A DNA stretch of 33,928 nt from CAWDPQ01 sp049642465 (GTDB lineage: Bacteria; Acidobacteriota; Vicinamibacteria; Vicinamibacterales; 2-12-FULL-66-21), in contig JBAROV010000095.1 in NCBI GenBank assembly GCA_049642465.1, forward strand, positions 1-33,928, in the 5' to 3' direction. Position 1 is the first letter of the stretch, and each line of letters opens with the position of its first letter. Under the pieces are notes generated by a model. That model saw nothing but the letters and a program-made list of their open reading frames with translations. It was not told the origin of the DNA and did no database searches. The position numbers and the translations under genes are program-made. Below, piece after piece: positions 23,784-33,700 of this stretch.

Positions 23784-24518
23784 TTAATCCTTGAGCAACA
23801 CCTCGGCCTGATCCGCCGTCGCATCATCGTCTTCCACGGGCCCTTTGCGGCGAGCGATGAGGTACGCGACGGTGAAGATCACGGCGATCAACCCAAACGA
23901 CAGCCATTTGTTCACTTCCAGGTGAATGAATCCTTCGGAGTGCAGGTACTCGATGAAGAGTTTGATGCCGACCCACGCGATGATGATGAACGCGGCATCA
24001 ACCAGTGTGGGATAGCGGCGCACGATCGAGAGCAACTGCCCGATGACCACGCGCATGGCCACGATCCCCAGCAGGCCCCCCGTCAGGACGACCCAGGTCT
24101 TGCGTGACATGGCGACGGCAACCAGGATCGAATCGACGGAGAACGCGATGTTGACGAGTTCAACTTTCACGACCGTCCCCCACAACGCGCTCAAGCCCAT
24201 CCAGGGTAGAGCTTGCTTTGGCTTGGACCGTTCCTCCGCGCTGCCGCTGCTGAAAAAGTGCTTGTAACAGAGATACAGCAGGTACAGTCCCCCGAGCAGC
24301 TTCACCCAGCCAATCTTGATCAGGTAGGTCGCCAGTATCGTTGCGGTAATTCGGAACGCGAACGCGCCCACCAGACCGTAGCGCAGCGCCTTTTGCTGAT
24401 CACGCCGGGGCAGTCCCAGGATCATGACCGCCAGCACCAGCGCGTTGTCGGCGCTCAGCAGTCCTTCGAGAATGATCAGCAGACCGATGGTGACCAGATC
24501 GTCGGGTTGGAAGATCAT
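23784..24518 (-). CDS. TerC-family integral membrane protein
   Basis: 244 aa, seven or so hydrophobic helices. The two TerC signature segments are present: EGLLSADNALVLA (18-30) and VELVNIAFSVDSILVAVA (119-136), with the paired acidic residues thought to carry metal ions. TerC/Alx/YkoY proteins export Mn2+ or support metalation of secreted proteins. The C-terminus is polar and acidic. Convergent with the CnaB-type gene with only 12 bases between stops, and divergent from hspR with 59 bases between starts. The shared region holds the HspR operator, so terC might also respond to heat; a yybP-ykoY Mn riboswitch was not seen. Confidence 0.92.
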   Translation of the reverse strand: MIFQPDDLVTIGLLIILEGLLSADNALVLAVMILGLPRRDQQKALRYGLVGAFAFRITATILATYLIKIGWVKLLGGLYLLYLCYKHFFSSGSAEERSKPKQALPWMGLSALWGTVVKVELVNIAFSVDSILVAVAMSRKTWVVLTGGLLGIVAMRVVIGQLLSIVRRYPTLVDAAFIIIAWVGIKLFIEYLHSEGFIHLEVNKWLSFGLIAVIFTVAYLIARRKGPVEDDDATADQAEVLLKD

Positions 24519-24533
24519 TCAGCGGCTGGCGTC

Positions 24534-24563
24534 CTTGACACGGGTCGTATCAACGTTTATGTT
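24534..24563 (+). promoter_or_regulatory. sigma70-type promoter with overlapping HAIR-like HspR operator
   Basis: TTGACA (24535-24540), a 17-base spacer and TATGTT (24558-24563) form a near-consensus promoter before hspR (ATG 24578). Overlapping the -35 is CTTGA-N11-TCAAC (24534-24554), which has exactly the half-site spacing of the HAIR element (CTTGAGT-N7-ACTCAAG) known for HspR in actinobacteria, with one outer mismatch. Its placement fits autorepression by steric block. Confidence 0.7.
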
Positions 24564-24577
24564 GGGATGGTTGGTCT

Positions 24578-24928
24578 ATGGCGGTTGAACCGGAGCTGTA
24601 CTTTATCAGCATGGCCGCGCGGCTGCTGGACATGCACCCGCAAACGCTGCGGAAGTACGAGCGGCTGGGATTAGTGCGGCCCACTCGCACGATCGGCAGT
24701 ATGCGCCTGTATTCCGAGGACGAACTCGAGCGGCTCCGACTGATCAAGCACCTGGTTGACGAGGTGGGGGTAAATCTGGCGGGCGTGCAGCGGCTGGTGA
24801 GCATTGCCGAAGCCCTGCAGCGTATTCAACCGCTGCTCCCGCTGATTGAGGAAGACAACGCAAACGGGCGCGCGCGCCGTCGGCTCGCGCGCGAGATCGC
24901 CCGCATTCGCGAGATGGCCGGGCTCTGA
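24578..24928 (+). CDS. hspR: MerR-type heat-shock repressor HspR
   Basis: Transcriptional repressor of chaperone genes, 116 aa. The N-terminal MerR winged helix reads FISMAARLLDMHPQTLRKYE, RLGLVRPTRTIGSMRLYSED and LERLRLIKHLVDEVGVNLAGV, followed by a short C-terminal coiled coil (about 75-115) without a metal- or drug-binding domain, as in HspR. The gene opens a chaperone operon and overlaps dnaJ/cbpA (TGATG at 24926-24930). The HAIR-like operator and promoter lie directly upstream. HspR typically uses DnaK as co-repressor; dnaK is not in this window. Confidence 0.93.
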   Translation: MAVEPELYFISMAARLLDMHPQTLRKYERLGLVRPTRTIGSMRLYSEDELERLRLIKHLVDEVGVNLAGVQRLVSIAEALQRIQPLLPLIEEDNANGRARRRLAREIARIREMAGL

Positions 24929-25938
24929 TGGAATTCAAGGACTATTACCAGACCCTCGGCGTGACCAAGTCGGCCAGCGACAAGGAGATCAAGCAGGCGT
25001 TTCGAAAGCTCGCGCGCAAGTTCCATCCCGACGTGAACCCGGGTGACAAATCGTCGGAGGGGCGCTTCAAGGAGATTAATGAAGCGTACGAAGTGCTCGG
25101 CGATCCGGCGAAGCGGCGCAAATACGACGAACTGGGCGCCAACTGGCGGATGTACGAGCAGGCGCAGCAACAGGGTGAACCGTTTGGCGCCGGTTCGCCG
25201 TTCGGCTCTGGCGGCGCCCCGGGTCAAGGCGGCGCATGGACGATCAACATGGGCGGCGAACCTGGCGCCTATCGCACGATGACCCAGGAGGAGATGCAGG
25301 AGCTGTTCGGCAACGAAGATCCCTTCTCTGATTTTTTTCGAACGTTCTTTGGTGGCGGCGGAGCCGGCGTTCGTGAGCCTGGCCGCGCCCGGGGACGATC
25401 GAGAAGTCAGAAGGGCCAGGACATCGAGCACGAGGTGGAGCTGACGCTCGAAGAGGCGTACCACGGCGCCACGCGGCGCATGTCAATCAAGGAAGGCGGG
25501 CACGCGCGCAGCGTCGACGTTCGCATCCCGGTCGGCGTGAAGGACGGATCTCGCGTCCGTGCCGCTGGCGAAGGGGCTGCCGGATCGAATGGCGGCGCGG
25601 CTGGTGATTTATATCTGCGCGTGCGCGTCAAGCCGCATCCGGTGTTCGAGCGCAAAGGAGACGACCTGCACACGCATGTGCCCGTGCCTGTCACCACGGC
25701 GGTGCTCGGCGGCGAAGCGCAGGTTCCGACGATCACGGGGTCGGTTCGCCTGAAGATTCCCGAGGGGACGCAGAACGCCCAGGTCTTCAGGCTCAAGGGA
25801 CACGGGATGCCGCAGGTCGGCAAGCCAGACGACCGCGGCGATCTCTACGCGACCGTCGAAGTGCAACTCCCTCGCACGCTCACGAAGGACCAGAGACAAC
25901 ACTATGAAGCACTGGCCAAACTAGAAGCGAGAAGCTAG
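24928..25938 (+). CDS. DnaJ/CbpA-type J-domain co-chaperone (no zinc finger)
   Basis: 336-aa Hsp40. The J domain (4-68) includes the HPD motif (H33-P34-D35) that stimulates DnaK. A Gly/Phe-rich linker runs from about 75 to 145. Two C-terminal substrate-binding beta domains (about 165-330) follow, with DIEHEVELTLEEAYHGATRRM, GDLYLRVRVKPHPVFERKGDDL, VPTITGSVRLKIPEGTQ and FRLKGHGMP. The four CxxCxGxG zinc repeats of classical DnaJ are absent, so it is a class B (CbpA-like) J protein. Its ATG overlaps the hspR stop by one base, and clpB follows after 59 bases. Confidence 0.94.
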   Translation: MEFKDYYQTLGVTKSASDKEIKQAFRKLARKFHPDVNPGDKSSEGRFKEINEAYEVLGDPAKRRKYDELGANWRMYEQAQQQGEPFGAGSPFGSGGAPGQGGAWTINMGGEPGAYRTMTQEEMQELFGNEDPFSDFFRTFFGGGGAGVREPGRARGRSRSQKGQDIEHEVELTLEEAYHGATRRMSIKEGGHARSVDVRIPVGVKDGSRVRAAGEGAAGSNGGAAGDLYLRVRVKPHPVFERKGDDLHTHVPVPVTTAVLGGEAQVPTITGSVRLKIPEGTQNAQVFRLKGHGMPQVGKPDDRGDLYATVEVQLPRTLTKDQRQHYEALAKLEARS

Positions 25939-25964
25939 CGCCTGCGGCCCGAGCGAGGCGCCGG
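25937..25964. repeat. 28-bp GC-rich dispersed repeat between dnaJ/cbpA and clpB
   Basis: Identical over 28 bases to 33834-33861 and sharing AGCGAGGCGCCGGAGG with 15551-15566. It starts at the dnaJ stop codon and lies inside the operon, in its longest internal gap, just before the clpB ribosome site. Confidence 0.85.
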
Positions 25965-25997
25965 AGGAAAGCGGCGGACAGTGACGTTGAAGAAGCC

Positions 25998-28634
25998 ATG
26001 AATATCAACAAATACACAGAAAAAGCCCAGGAAGCGGTCCTCGCCGCGCAGCAGCTCGCCGATCGCGAGGGCCATCCTGAAATCCTTCCGGAACATCTGC
26101 TGCTCACCCTCCTCGAACAGAAGGAGGGCATCGTTCCGGAGATCGTCCGCAAGATGAATGGAGATCCCGCGGCGCTCGCGGCGGCCATCCGAACGGAGCT
26201 GAATCGGCAGCCGCGCGCTCACGGCGGATCGCAGGTCGGCCTGTCCGCCCGGCTGCGAAAGGTTACCGATGCCGCCGAGCAGGAAGCCGAGCGGCTGAAG
26301 GACGAGTATGTCAGCACCGAGCACCTGTTCGTCTCGATCGCGGCGGAAGGGGCCAGATCTCCAGGGGCGAAGCTTCTTCAGCAACGCGGGATCACCAAGG
26401 ACACGATTCTTCAGGCGCTGACGTCGATCCGCGGATCGCAGCGTGTTACCAGTCAGAACCCGGAGGCGACTTACCAGTCGCTCGAGCGCTACGGGCGCGA
26501 TCTCACGGAACTCGCGCGCAAGGGCAAGCTCGATCCGGTCATTGGCCGAGACGACGAAATCCGGCGTGTGATTCAGGTCCTCTCGCGGCGAACGAAAAAC
26601 AACCCTGTGCTCATCGGCGAGCCCGGCGTTGGCAAAACCGCCGTCGTCGAAGGGCTCGCGCAGCGGATCATCAGGCAGGACGTTCCTGAGGGACTGAAGA
26701 ACAAGCGGCTGGTGGCGCTCGACATGGGCGCGCTGGTTGCCGGGGCGAAATACCGTGGCGAGTTCGAAGAACGCCTCAAGGCCGTGTTGAAGGAAGTGAC
26801 GGACGCCGCCGGCCAGGTGATCCTCTTCATCGACGAGCTGCACACTGTCGTTGGAGCGGGTGCCGCTGAAGGCGCCATGGACGCGGCGAACATGCTGAAG
26901 CCCATGCTCGCGCGCGGCGAACTGCACATGATCGGCGCGACGACGCTCGATGAATATCGGAAGCATATCGAGAAGGACGCTGCGCTCGAACGCCGTTTCC
27001 AGCCGGTCCAGGTTGGGGAGCCAACGGTCGAGGACACGATCAGTATCCTTCGCGGGTTGCGCGAGCGGTATGAGATCCATCACGGCGTCAAGTTCAAGGA
27101 TTCCGCTCTGGTTGCCGCCGCCGTCCTGTCGCACCGCTACATCACGGATCGGTTCCTGCCCGACAAGGCGATCGATTTGATTGACGAAGCGGCCGCGCGT
27201 CTCAGGATGGAGATCGATTCGATGCCGGCCGAGCTCGATGAAGTCGAGCGGCGGATCATGCAGCTCGAGATCGAGCGCGAGGCGCTGCGCAAGGAGACCG
27301 ATAAGGCGTCTCAGGAGCGGTTGCAGAAGATCGACAAGGAACTCGGGGATCTCAAGGAGGAGAAATCGCGCCTGGCGGCGCACTGGCAGCAGGAAAAGGC
27401 CGCCATTCAGTCGGCCAGGACGCTCAAGGAAGAACTCGAGCAGGTTCGTCTCGAGATGCAGCGCGCGCAGCAGGCGGGCGATTACGGCAAAGCGTCAGAG
27501 CTGCAGTACGGGAGGTTGCCAGAGGTCGAGCGCAAGATCCGCGAGGAGGAAGCGCGGCTCGCCGATCTGCAGAAGGACCAGCGCATGCTGAAGGAGCAGG
27601 TCGACGAGGAAGATATCGCCGAGGTCGTCAGCCGCTGGACCGGTATTCCCGTCAGCCGGCTCATGGAAGGTGAAATCCAGAAGTTGCTGCGGATGGAGGA
27701 ACGTCTGCACCAGCGCGTGGTTGGGCAGGACGAAGCCATTCGGGCGGTGGCCAATGCGATTCGACGCGCTCGCGCAGGCCTGCAGGACCCGAACCGTCCG
27801 CTTGGCAGCCTTATCTTCCTCGGACCGACTGGCGTCGGGAAAACCGAATTGGCCCGCGCGCTCGCTGAATTCCTCTTCGACGATGAGCACGCGATGATTC
27901 GGATCGACATGTCCGAATATCAGGAGAAGCACACGGTCTCGCGACTGATTGGAGCGCCACCCGGATATGTGGGGTACGAAGAAGCGGGTCAGCTCACCGA
28001 AGCCGTCCGGCGACGCCCGTATTGCGTGGTCCTGTTCGACGAAATCGAAAAGGCGCACCCCGAGGTGCTCAACGTGCTGCTGCAGCTCCTGGATGATGGC
28101 CGGCTCACGGATGGTAAGGGTCGCACCGTTGATTTCAAGAACGCTGTCGTCATCATGACGTCGAACGTCGGCAGCCATTTCATCGCCGACGAAATCGTCC
28201 GCCAGAGAGCGAGCGCCACTGAACTGGGGACCGAGCTCAGCGAGGGAACCAAGCGGCAGGTTCTCGACGCGCTGCGTCAACAGTTCAGGCCCGAGTTCAT
28301 CAATCGTGTGGACGAGATCATCGTCTTCCACGCGCTCGGTCGTGAGCACCTGCGCGAGATTGTCGATATTCAGCTGCGGAGCCTGATGAAGCGGCTCGAA
28401 GATCGCAAAATCCACTTCGACGTCACCGATAGGGCAAAAGACCTGCTCATCGAGGAGGGTTACGACCCGATCTACGGAGCTCGTCCGCTAAAGCGAACGA
28501 TTCAACGGGAAATCCTCGATCCGTTGGCCATGCGGGTGCTCCAGGGGGACTTCGTCGAGGGGGACCTGGTCCGCATCGATGCCCCAGGCGGCGAGATCGC
28601 GTTCGAAAAGGCCAAGAGCCTTCAACACGCGTAA
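25998..28634 (+). CDS. clpB: ATP-dependent disaggregase ClpB
   Basis: Hsp100 chaperone that extracts proteins from aggregates together with DnaK; 878 aa, normal length. N-terminal Clp-N repeat domain (1-145), first AAA+ module with Walker A GEPGVGKT (207-214), a long coiled-coil middle domain (about 400-530; rich in Glu, Lys and Gln), and the second AAA+ module with GPTGVGKTE (about 609-617). The GYVGYEEAG pore loop and the sensor-2 segment GARPLKR are present. The middle domain distinguishes it from ClpA/ClpC; there is no ClpP-binding IGF loop. It is the third gene of the hspR operon; ftsH follows after 10 bases. Confidence 0.98.
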   Translation: MNINKYTEKAQEAVLAAQQLADREGHPEILPEHLLLTLLEQKEGIVPEIVRKMNGDPAALAAAIRTELNRQPRAHGGSQVGLSARLRKVTDAAEQEAERLKDEYVSTEHLFVSIAAEGARSPGAKLLQQRGITKDTILQALTSIRGSQRVTSQNPEATYQSLERYGRDLTELARKGKLDPVIGRDDEIRRVIQVLSRRTKNNPVLIGEPGVGKTAVVEGLAQRIIRQDVPEGLKNKRLVALDMGALVAGAKYRGEFEERLKAVLKEVTDAAGQVILFIDELHTVVGAGAAEGAMDAANMLKPMLARGELHMIGATTLDEYRKHIEKDAALERRFQPVQVGEPTVEDTISILRGLRERYEIHHGVKFKDSALVAAAVLSHRYITDRFLPDKAIDLIDEAAARLRMEIDSMPAELDEVERRIMQLEIEREALRKETDKASQERLQKIDKELGDLKEEKSRLAAHWQQEKAAIQSARTLKEELEQVRLEMQRAQQAGDYGKASELQYGRLPEVERKIREEEARLADLQKDQRMLKEQVDEEDIAEVVSRWTGIPVSRLMEGEIQKLLRMEERLHQRVVGQDEAIRAVANAIRRARAGLQDPNRPLGSLIFLGPTGVGKTELARALAEFLFDDEHAMIRIDMSEYQEKHTVSRLIGAPPGYVGYEEAGQLTEAVRRRPYCVVLFDEIEKAHPEVLNVLLQLLDDGRLTDGKGRTVDFKNAVVIMTSNVGSHFIADEIVRQRASATELGTELSEGTKRQVLDALRQQFRPEFINRVDEIIVFHALGREHLREIVDIQLRSLMKRLEDRKIHFDVTDRAKDLLIEEGYDPIYGARPLKRTIQREILDPLAMRVLQGDFVEGDLVRIDAPGGEIAFEKAKSLQHA

Positions 28635-28644
28635 GATCAGGTAG

Positions 28645-30564
28645 ATGACCGAGCAGCAGGCAAACAAACCGAATCGCCGCAGCGGAGACCGGCGCGGGAC
28701 ACCGCGGGCGCGCCCGGGCTCGGCGATGTGGTACGTGCTCGGAGTTCTCGTGCTGCTCGCGCTCGGCCAGGGTTTCCTCTACTCCATTCAGTCCCGCAAC
28801 ACGATCCCGTACAGCGAGTTCAAGAACCGCGTTCGCGAGGGCCGAATCCAGGAAGTTGTGGTGGCAGAAGACCGCGTCCGCGGCGTCCTCAAGGGGTCGG
28901 GCGAGCCCCGTACCCGGAGCTTTACGGCGGTGCGTATCGAAGATCCGAAACTGCTCGAGGATCTCGAACGGTACGGCGTGAAGTACACGGGGGAGGTCGC
29001 CAGCCGCTGGATCGGCGAAGTGCTTAGCTGGGTCATACCGCTCATCTTCCTCGTCGCGCTCTGGAGTTTCTTTTTCAGGCGCATGGGCGGCGCGGAAGGC
29101 GGCGTCATGTCCTTCGCACGGAGCCGCGCGAAGATATACGCCGAAGACGACGTCAAGGTGCGATTCTCTGACGTGGCAGGGGTCGACGAAGCCGAGGAAG
29201 AACTACGGGAGATCGTGGAGTTCCTGAAGACCCCGAAGAAGTACACGAGCATTGGCGGTCGCATACCGAAAGGCGTGCTGCTCGTCGGCCCTCCCGGCAC
29301 TGGCAAGACACTCCTCGCGCGGGCGGTCGCCGGAGAAGCCAAGGTCCCCTTCTTCAGTCTGAGTGGATCAGAGTTCGTGGAAATGTTTGTTGGCGTCGGT
29401 GCAGCTCGCGTTCGGGATCTGTTCGCACAGGCCGAGAACAAGGCGCCGTGCATCGTCTTCATCGATGAACTCGACGCCCTGGGGAAGGTCCGAATTCAAA
29501 CCCCGATGGGCAGCCACGAAGAGCGCGAACAGACGCTCAACCAGCTGTTGGCGGAAATGGACGGATTCGACGCGCGCAAGGGCGTCATCATCATGGGCGC
29601 GACGAATCGTCCCGAAGTGCTTGATCCGGCCCTGCTTCGTCCGGGACGGTTCGACCGGCAGGTGCTCGTGGACAAGCCGGACGTTCGCGGGCGCGAGGAG
29701 ATTCTGCGCATTCATGTCAAGAACGTGAAGATCACCAGTGACGTGGATCTCAAAGTTATCGCCGCACGCACGGCCGCGTTTGCCGGGGCCGATCTCGCAA
29801 ACCTCGTGAACGAGGCGGCGCTGCTCGCGGCGCGCCGGGACAAGACGGCCGTCGAGATGAAGGATTTCGACGAAGCCATCGATCGCGTGATTGCCGGCCT
29901 CGAGAAGAAACGTGTGATGAGCGACAAGGAACGGCGGATTGTCGCGTATCACGAGTCCGGGCACGCGATCGTCGCGACGGTTCTTCCAGGATTGGATCCG
30001 GTCCATAAGATTTCGATCGTGCAGCGCGGCTTTGGCGCGCTCGGCTACACGATGCAGTTGCCGCTCGAGGATCGCTACCTGATGACGCGCTCCGACCTGC
30101 GCAGCCAGCTTGCTGTGCTCCTTGGCGGGCGCAGCGCCGAAGAAATCGCGTTCGGAGAGATATCCACCGGTGCGCAAAACGATCTGCAGCGCGCGACCGA
30201 CATCGCGCGCTCGATGGTGACCGAGTTCGGCATGAGCGACGCGCTCGGGGCGGTGAACTACAACGGCCACAAGCGCGGCATGTTCCTCGAGATGCCCTTC
30301 GTGCAGGAGCGCGGAAACTACGCGGAAGAGACGGCGCAAAAGATCGACGCCGAGGTCAAGCGTATTCTGACTGAAGCGCACGAGGAGGCGAGACGCGTAT
30401 TGCGCGAGCGCCGCAGTGTGCTCGATGAGCTGTCGCGCCGGCTTCTCGAAAAGGAAGTCGTCGAGTCGGAGGAACTCCTCGCGATTGTCGGTCCGATACC
30501 GCCGAAGGACCGCGACGCCGTTCCTCCCGAAATTCCCCCACCGGGTCCGATCGCGGAGCAGTAA
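28645..30564 (+). CDS. ftsH: ATP-dependent zinc metalloprotease FtsH
   Basis: Membrane-anchored AAA+ protease, 639 aa. A basic N-terminal extension (RRSGDRRGTPRARPG) precedes TM1 (about 28-48), a periplasmic domain and TM2 (about 127-144). The AAA module has Walker A GPPGTGKT (215-222), FIDELDALG (Walker B) and the second region of homology GRFDRQVLVDKPD. The protease has HESGH (436-440) and the third metal ligand Asp in TGAQNDLQRAT. Residues at the C-terminus are proline-rich. Starting 10 bases after clpB, it belongs to the HspR-controlled operon, linking disaggregation to membrane-protein degradation. Confidence 0.98.
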   Translation: MTEQQANKPNRRSGDRRGTPRARPGSAMWYVLGVLVLLALGQGFLYSIQSRNTIPYSEFKNRVREGRIQEVVVAEDRVRGVLKGSGEPRTRSFTAVRIEDPKLLEDLERYGVKYTGEVASRWIGEVLSWVIPLIFLVALWSFFFRRMGGAEGGVMSFARSRAKIYAEDDVKVRFSDVAGVDEAEEELREIVEFLKTPKKYTSIGGRIPKGVLLVGPPGTGKTLLARAVAGEAKVPFFSLSGSEFVEMFVGVGAARVRDLFAQAENKAPCIVFIDELDALGKVRIQTPMGSHEEREQTLNQLLAEMDGFDARKGVIIMGATNRPEVLDPALLRPGRFDRQVLVDKPDVRGREEILRIHVKNVKITSDVDLKVIAARTAAFAGADLANLVNEAALLAARRDKTAVEMKDFDEAIDRVIAGLEKKRVMSDKERRIVAYHESGHAIVATVLPGLDPVHKISIVQRGFGALGYTMQLPLEDRYLMTRSDLRSQLAVLLGGRSAEEIAFGEISTGAQNDLQRATDIARSMVTEFGMSDALGAVNYNGHKRGMFLEMPFVQERGNYAEETAQKIDAEVKRILTEAHEEARRVLRERRSVLDELSRRLLEKEVVESEELLAIVGPIPPKDRDAVPPEIPPPGPIAEQ

Positions 30565-30734
30565 CCGGGTTTCCGCGAGCGCACCCGGGACCGAGCCGCA
30601 CTTCCCTTCACCACGCGCGAGGCGCCCGACTCGGTCTGCAGCGTCAAACACTGTCGCCGGCGTGCATTTCGCCCACCGCACTTGAACGGATAAAATTCGC
30701 AGACGTCTTTTGAGAGCGACAACGAGGCATGGCG
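30565..30734. other. intergenic region between ftsH and the M14 peptidase gene
   Basis: No gene here. An AT-rich GGATAAAATTCG lies at about 30688-30699, and GAGG is at 30724-30727. A confident -35 or terminator hairpin was not found. Confidence 0.35.
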
Positions 30735-33700
30735 ATGACGAGCAGAATGCATGCGGCGGCAGCAATGGTGTGCGTGACGGTACTGGTGAATGTCGCGGCG
30801 GCGCAGTCACCGTCGAACCCGTACGTTCGAGATGCGAAGCAAGCCATAGACGAGGCCTACACGCAGAAGATGAAGGAGCACACGACAGCCCCGCACTTCA
30901 CCTCGCCGCTGGTCGATTACCTTCCGGCGTCGAAGAGAGTACCGACGCCGATGGCGGTGCTCGGTGACGTCGCAGGGGCACCCGGAAAGCTTCCCTACTC
31001 GCACGAGGTCTACGACTACATGCGCCGAGTCGAGAAGGCAAGCCCGAGGGTCAAGGTCTTTTCGATCGGGCGTACGGAAGAAGGCCGCGAAATGATCGCT
31101 GTCGCCGTGTCGTCGGAAGCGAACCTCGCGAAGCTCGACGAGAACCGCGTCCGACTCGCGAAACTGGCCGACCCGCGCACCATCGGGATGAATGACGCGC
31201 AGGCCGATGCCGTGGTCGATGTTTCGATCCCCGTCTACTACATCACCGGGACGATCCATTCGCCCGAGACCGGCTCGCCAACCGCGTTGATGGAGCTGGT
31301 CTACCGGCTGGCCGTGGATGAAAGCCCGTACATCCAGAAGATCCGGAACCGCGTGATCACGCTGATTACGCCAATCGTCGAAGTCGACGGCCGCGATCGC
31401 CAGGTGGACATCTACCGCTGGCACCTCGCCAATCCAGGGAAGCACTGGCCGAGCACGCTGTACTGGGGAAAGTACGTCGCGCACGACAACAATCGAGACG
31501 CGATGGCGCTGACGCTCAATCTGACGCGCAACGTGCTCAACACCTATCTTGGATGGAAGGCGCAGGTCCTCCACGATCTCCACGAATCCGTGGCGTATCT
31601 CTACGACAACACCGTCGGTGACGGTCCGTACAATGCATGGCTCGATCCGATCCTCACCGACGAGTGGCAGATGATCGGTTGGCACAACGTGTCCGAGATG
31701 ACGAAGTTCGGCATGCCGGGCGTTTTCACTCACGGCACGTTCGACACGTGGACGCCGGGCTACTTGATGTTCATTGCCGCGACGCACAACGGCATCAGCC
31801 GTCTCTACGAGACGTTTGGCAATGCCGGGGCGGACACGCTCGAGCGGCGGCTTTCGCCGAGTGAAACAGAGCGGTCCTGGTACAAACAGAATCCTCCCTT
31901 GCCGATCGCGAGGTGGTCGCAGCGCAACAACAACAATTACCAGCAGACGGGTCTGCTCGTGTCGCTCAACCACTTTGCCGACAACAAGAATCTGTTTCTC
32001 AAGAACTTCTATCTCAAAAGCAAGCGGTCAATCCTGAAACCAAAGACCGAAGGACCCGCCGCGTACGTGTTCCCTGCCGATGATCCTCGTCCCGGACCGC
32101 AAGCCGATCTCCTTCGAATCCTGCAGCTGCAGGGCTGCGAGATCTCACGAGCCTCGGCTGCGTTCACCGTGACGCTGCCGGCCCGACGTCCTGCGGATCG
32201 CCGCTCGACGACCGATCCAGCCACGAATGGCGGATCGAATGGCGAGGCGCAGGACAAAGATCCGCAGGCAAAAAAAGAGGAGAAAGGCAAACCCTCCGAG
32301 CCGGAGACTCGAACCTTTCCCGCTGGCTCTTACCTGGTCCGGATGGATCAACCCTATAGCCGCATCGCGGACATGCTGCTCGATTACCAGTACTGGGCGC
32401 CAGACGATCCGCAGCGAAACCCCTACGACGACACGGGCTGGACGTTTGGGGAGCTGTTCAACGTGAAAGTGGTTCGCGTGGCTGACGCACGCGTCCTCGA
32501 TACGCCGATGGAATCGATCAAAGGCGACGTGACGGCGCCCTCCGGGGTGACCAACGGGACGGTCTTCGTCGTCAATCACAACGCCGATCCGTCGTTGGCT
32601 ACACTTCGGTACCGGTTCAAGGAGGCACGGATTGACGTGGCGGAAGAGCCATTCGAAGCCGCTGGCCAGAAGTTCAACCGCGGGTCCTTCATCATCCGTG
32701 GCGTCGGTTCGTCTGAACTTCTGGCAGCGGCGCGCGAGCTGGGGTTGAAGATCAGCGGGCTTGCCGAAGTCCCTTCCGTGAGTACCCATCCCGCGCGCGC
32801 CGCCCGCGTCGCGGTCATGCACACCTGGCTCAATACCCAAGACGAGGGGTGGTGGCGGCTGACGCTCGATCAGCTGCGGATTCCGTTCACCTACATCAGC
32901 ACGCAGGATGCGGCCAAAGACGCCGATTTAGGGTCTAAATACGACGTCATTCTGTTCCCGCCGGTGGGGCGTGGGAGCGGTCAGGCCATCGTGTCAGGGA
33001 TGCCGATGTACGGGAACCCGATTCCCTGGAAAACGACAGAGCTGACGCCAAATATCGGGAAGATCGACGACACCGACGACATCAGGCCGGGACTCGGGTG
33101 GGAAGGAATGGCGCACCTGCAGAAGTTCGTGCGCGAGGGAGGCGTGCTCGTCACTGTGGACGATACGGCCAGTTTTGCCGTGCAATTCGGTTTCACACCC
33201 GGAGTTGCGGTCGCTGCCGCGCAGCGCCTCAAGATTACGGGAGCAGTGCTTCGCTCGAAGCTCATCGATGGGGCGAGCCCGCTCGCGTACGGCTACGACG
33301 AAAACCTCTCGATCTATTCCTCCGACGGCCCTATCTTTTCGCTCAGCAACCTGGTCGGCACACGGGGCGGCCGTGCGCCAACCACCGACGAACGGCGCCG
33401 GGCGACGGGACGCGGCACGCCGGACGATCCCGATCAGCCGCAAGGTCGGCCGCTGACGGATCCGCTTCCGGAAGATCCACGCGTCGAACCCTGGCAGGCG
33501 GCGCCTGTTCGGGAAGATCAGCTGCGCAACGGCGTGAATGTGATTCCGCCCACACAGCGCCCGCGCGTGGTGTTCCGATATGGCGACGCCAAGGATCTCC
33601 TGGTGTCGGGTCTGCTCGATGCCGGTTCGGAAATCGCGCAGCGTCCGATGGTGGTGGACGTGCCCGTCGACAAAGGACACGTCGTGTTGTTCTCGAACAA

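Noticed and set aside
24519..24577. yybP-ykoY manganese riboswitch upstream of terC
   Set aside because: The space is only 59 bases and is taken by the hspR promoter; no riboswitch-like paired elements seen.
25935..27383. 482-codon minus-strand frame
   Set aside because: Antisense shadow of clpB, a product of high third-position GC.
29368..30810. 480-codon minus-strand frame
   Set aside because: Antisense shadow of ftsH and the following intergenic region.
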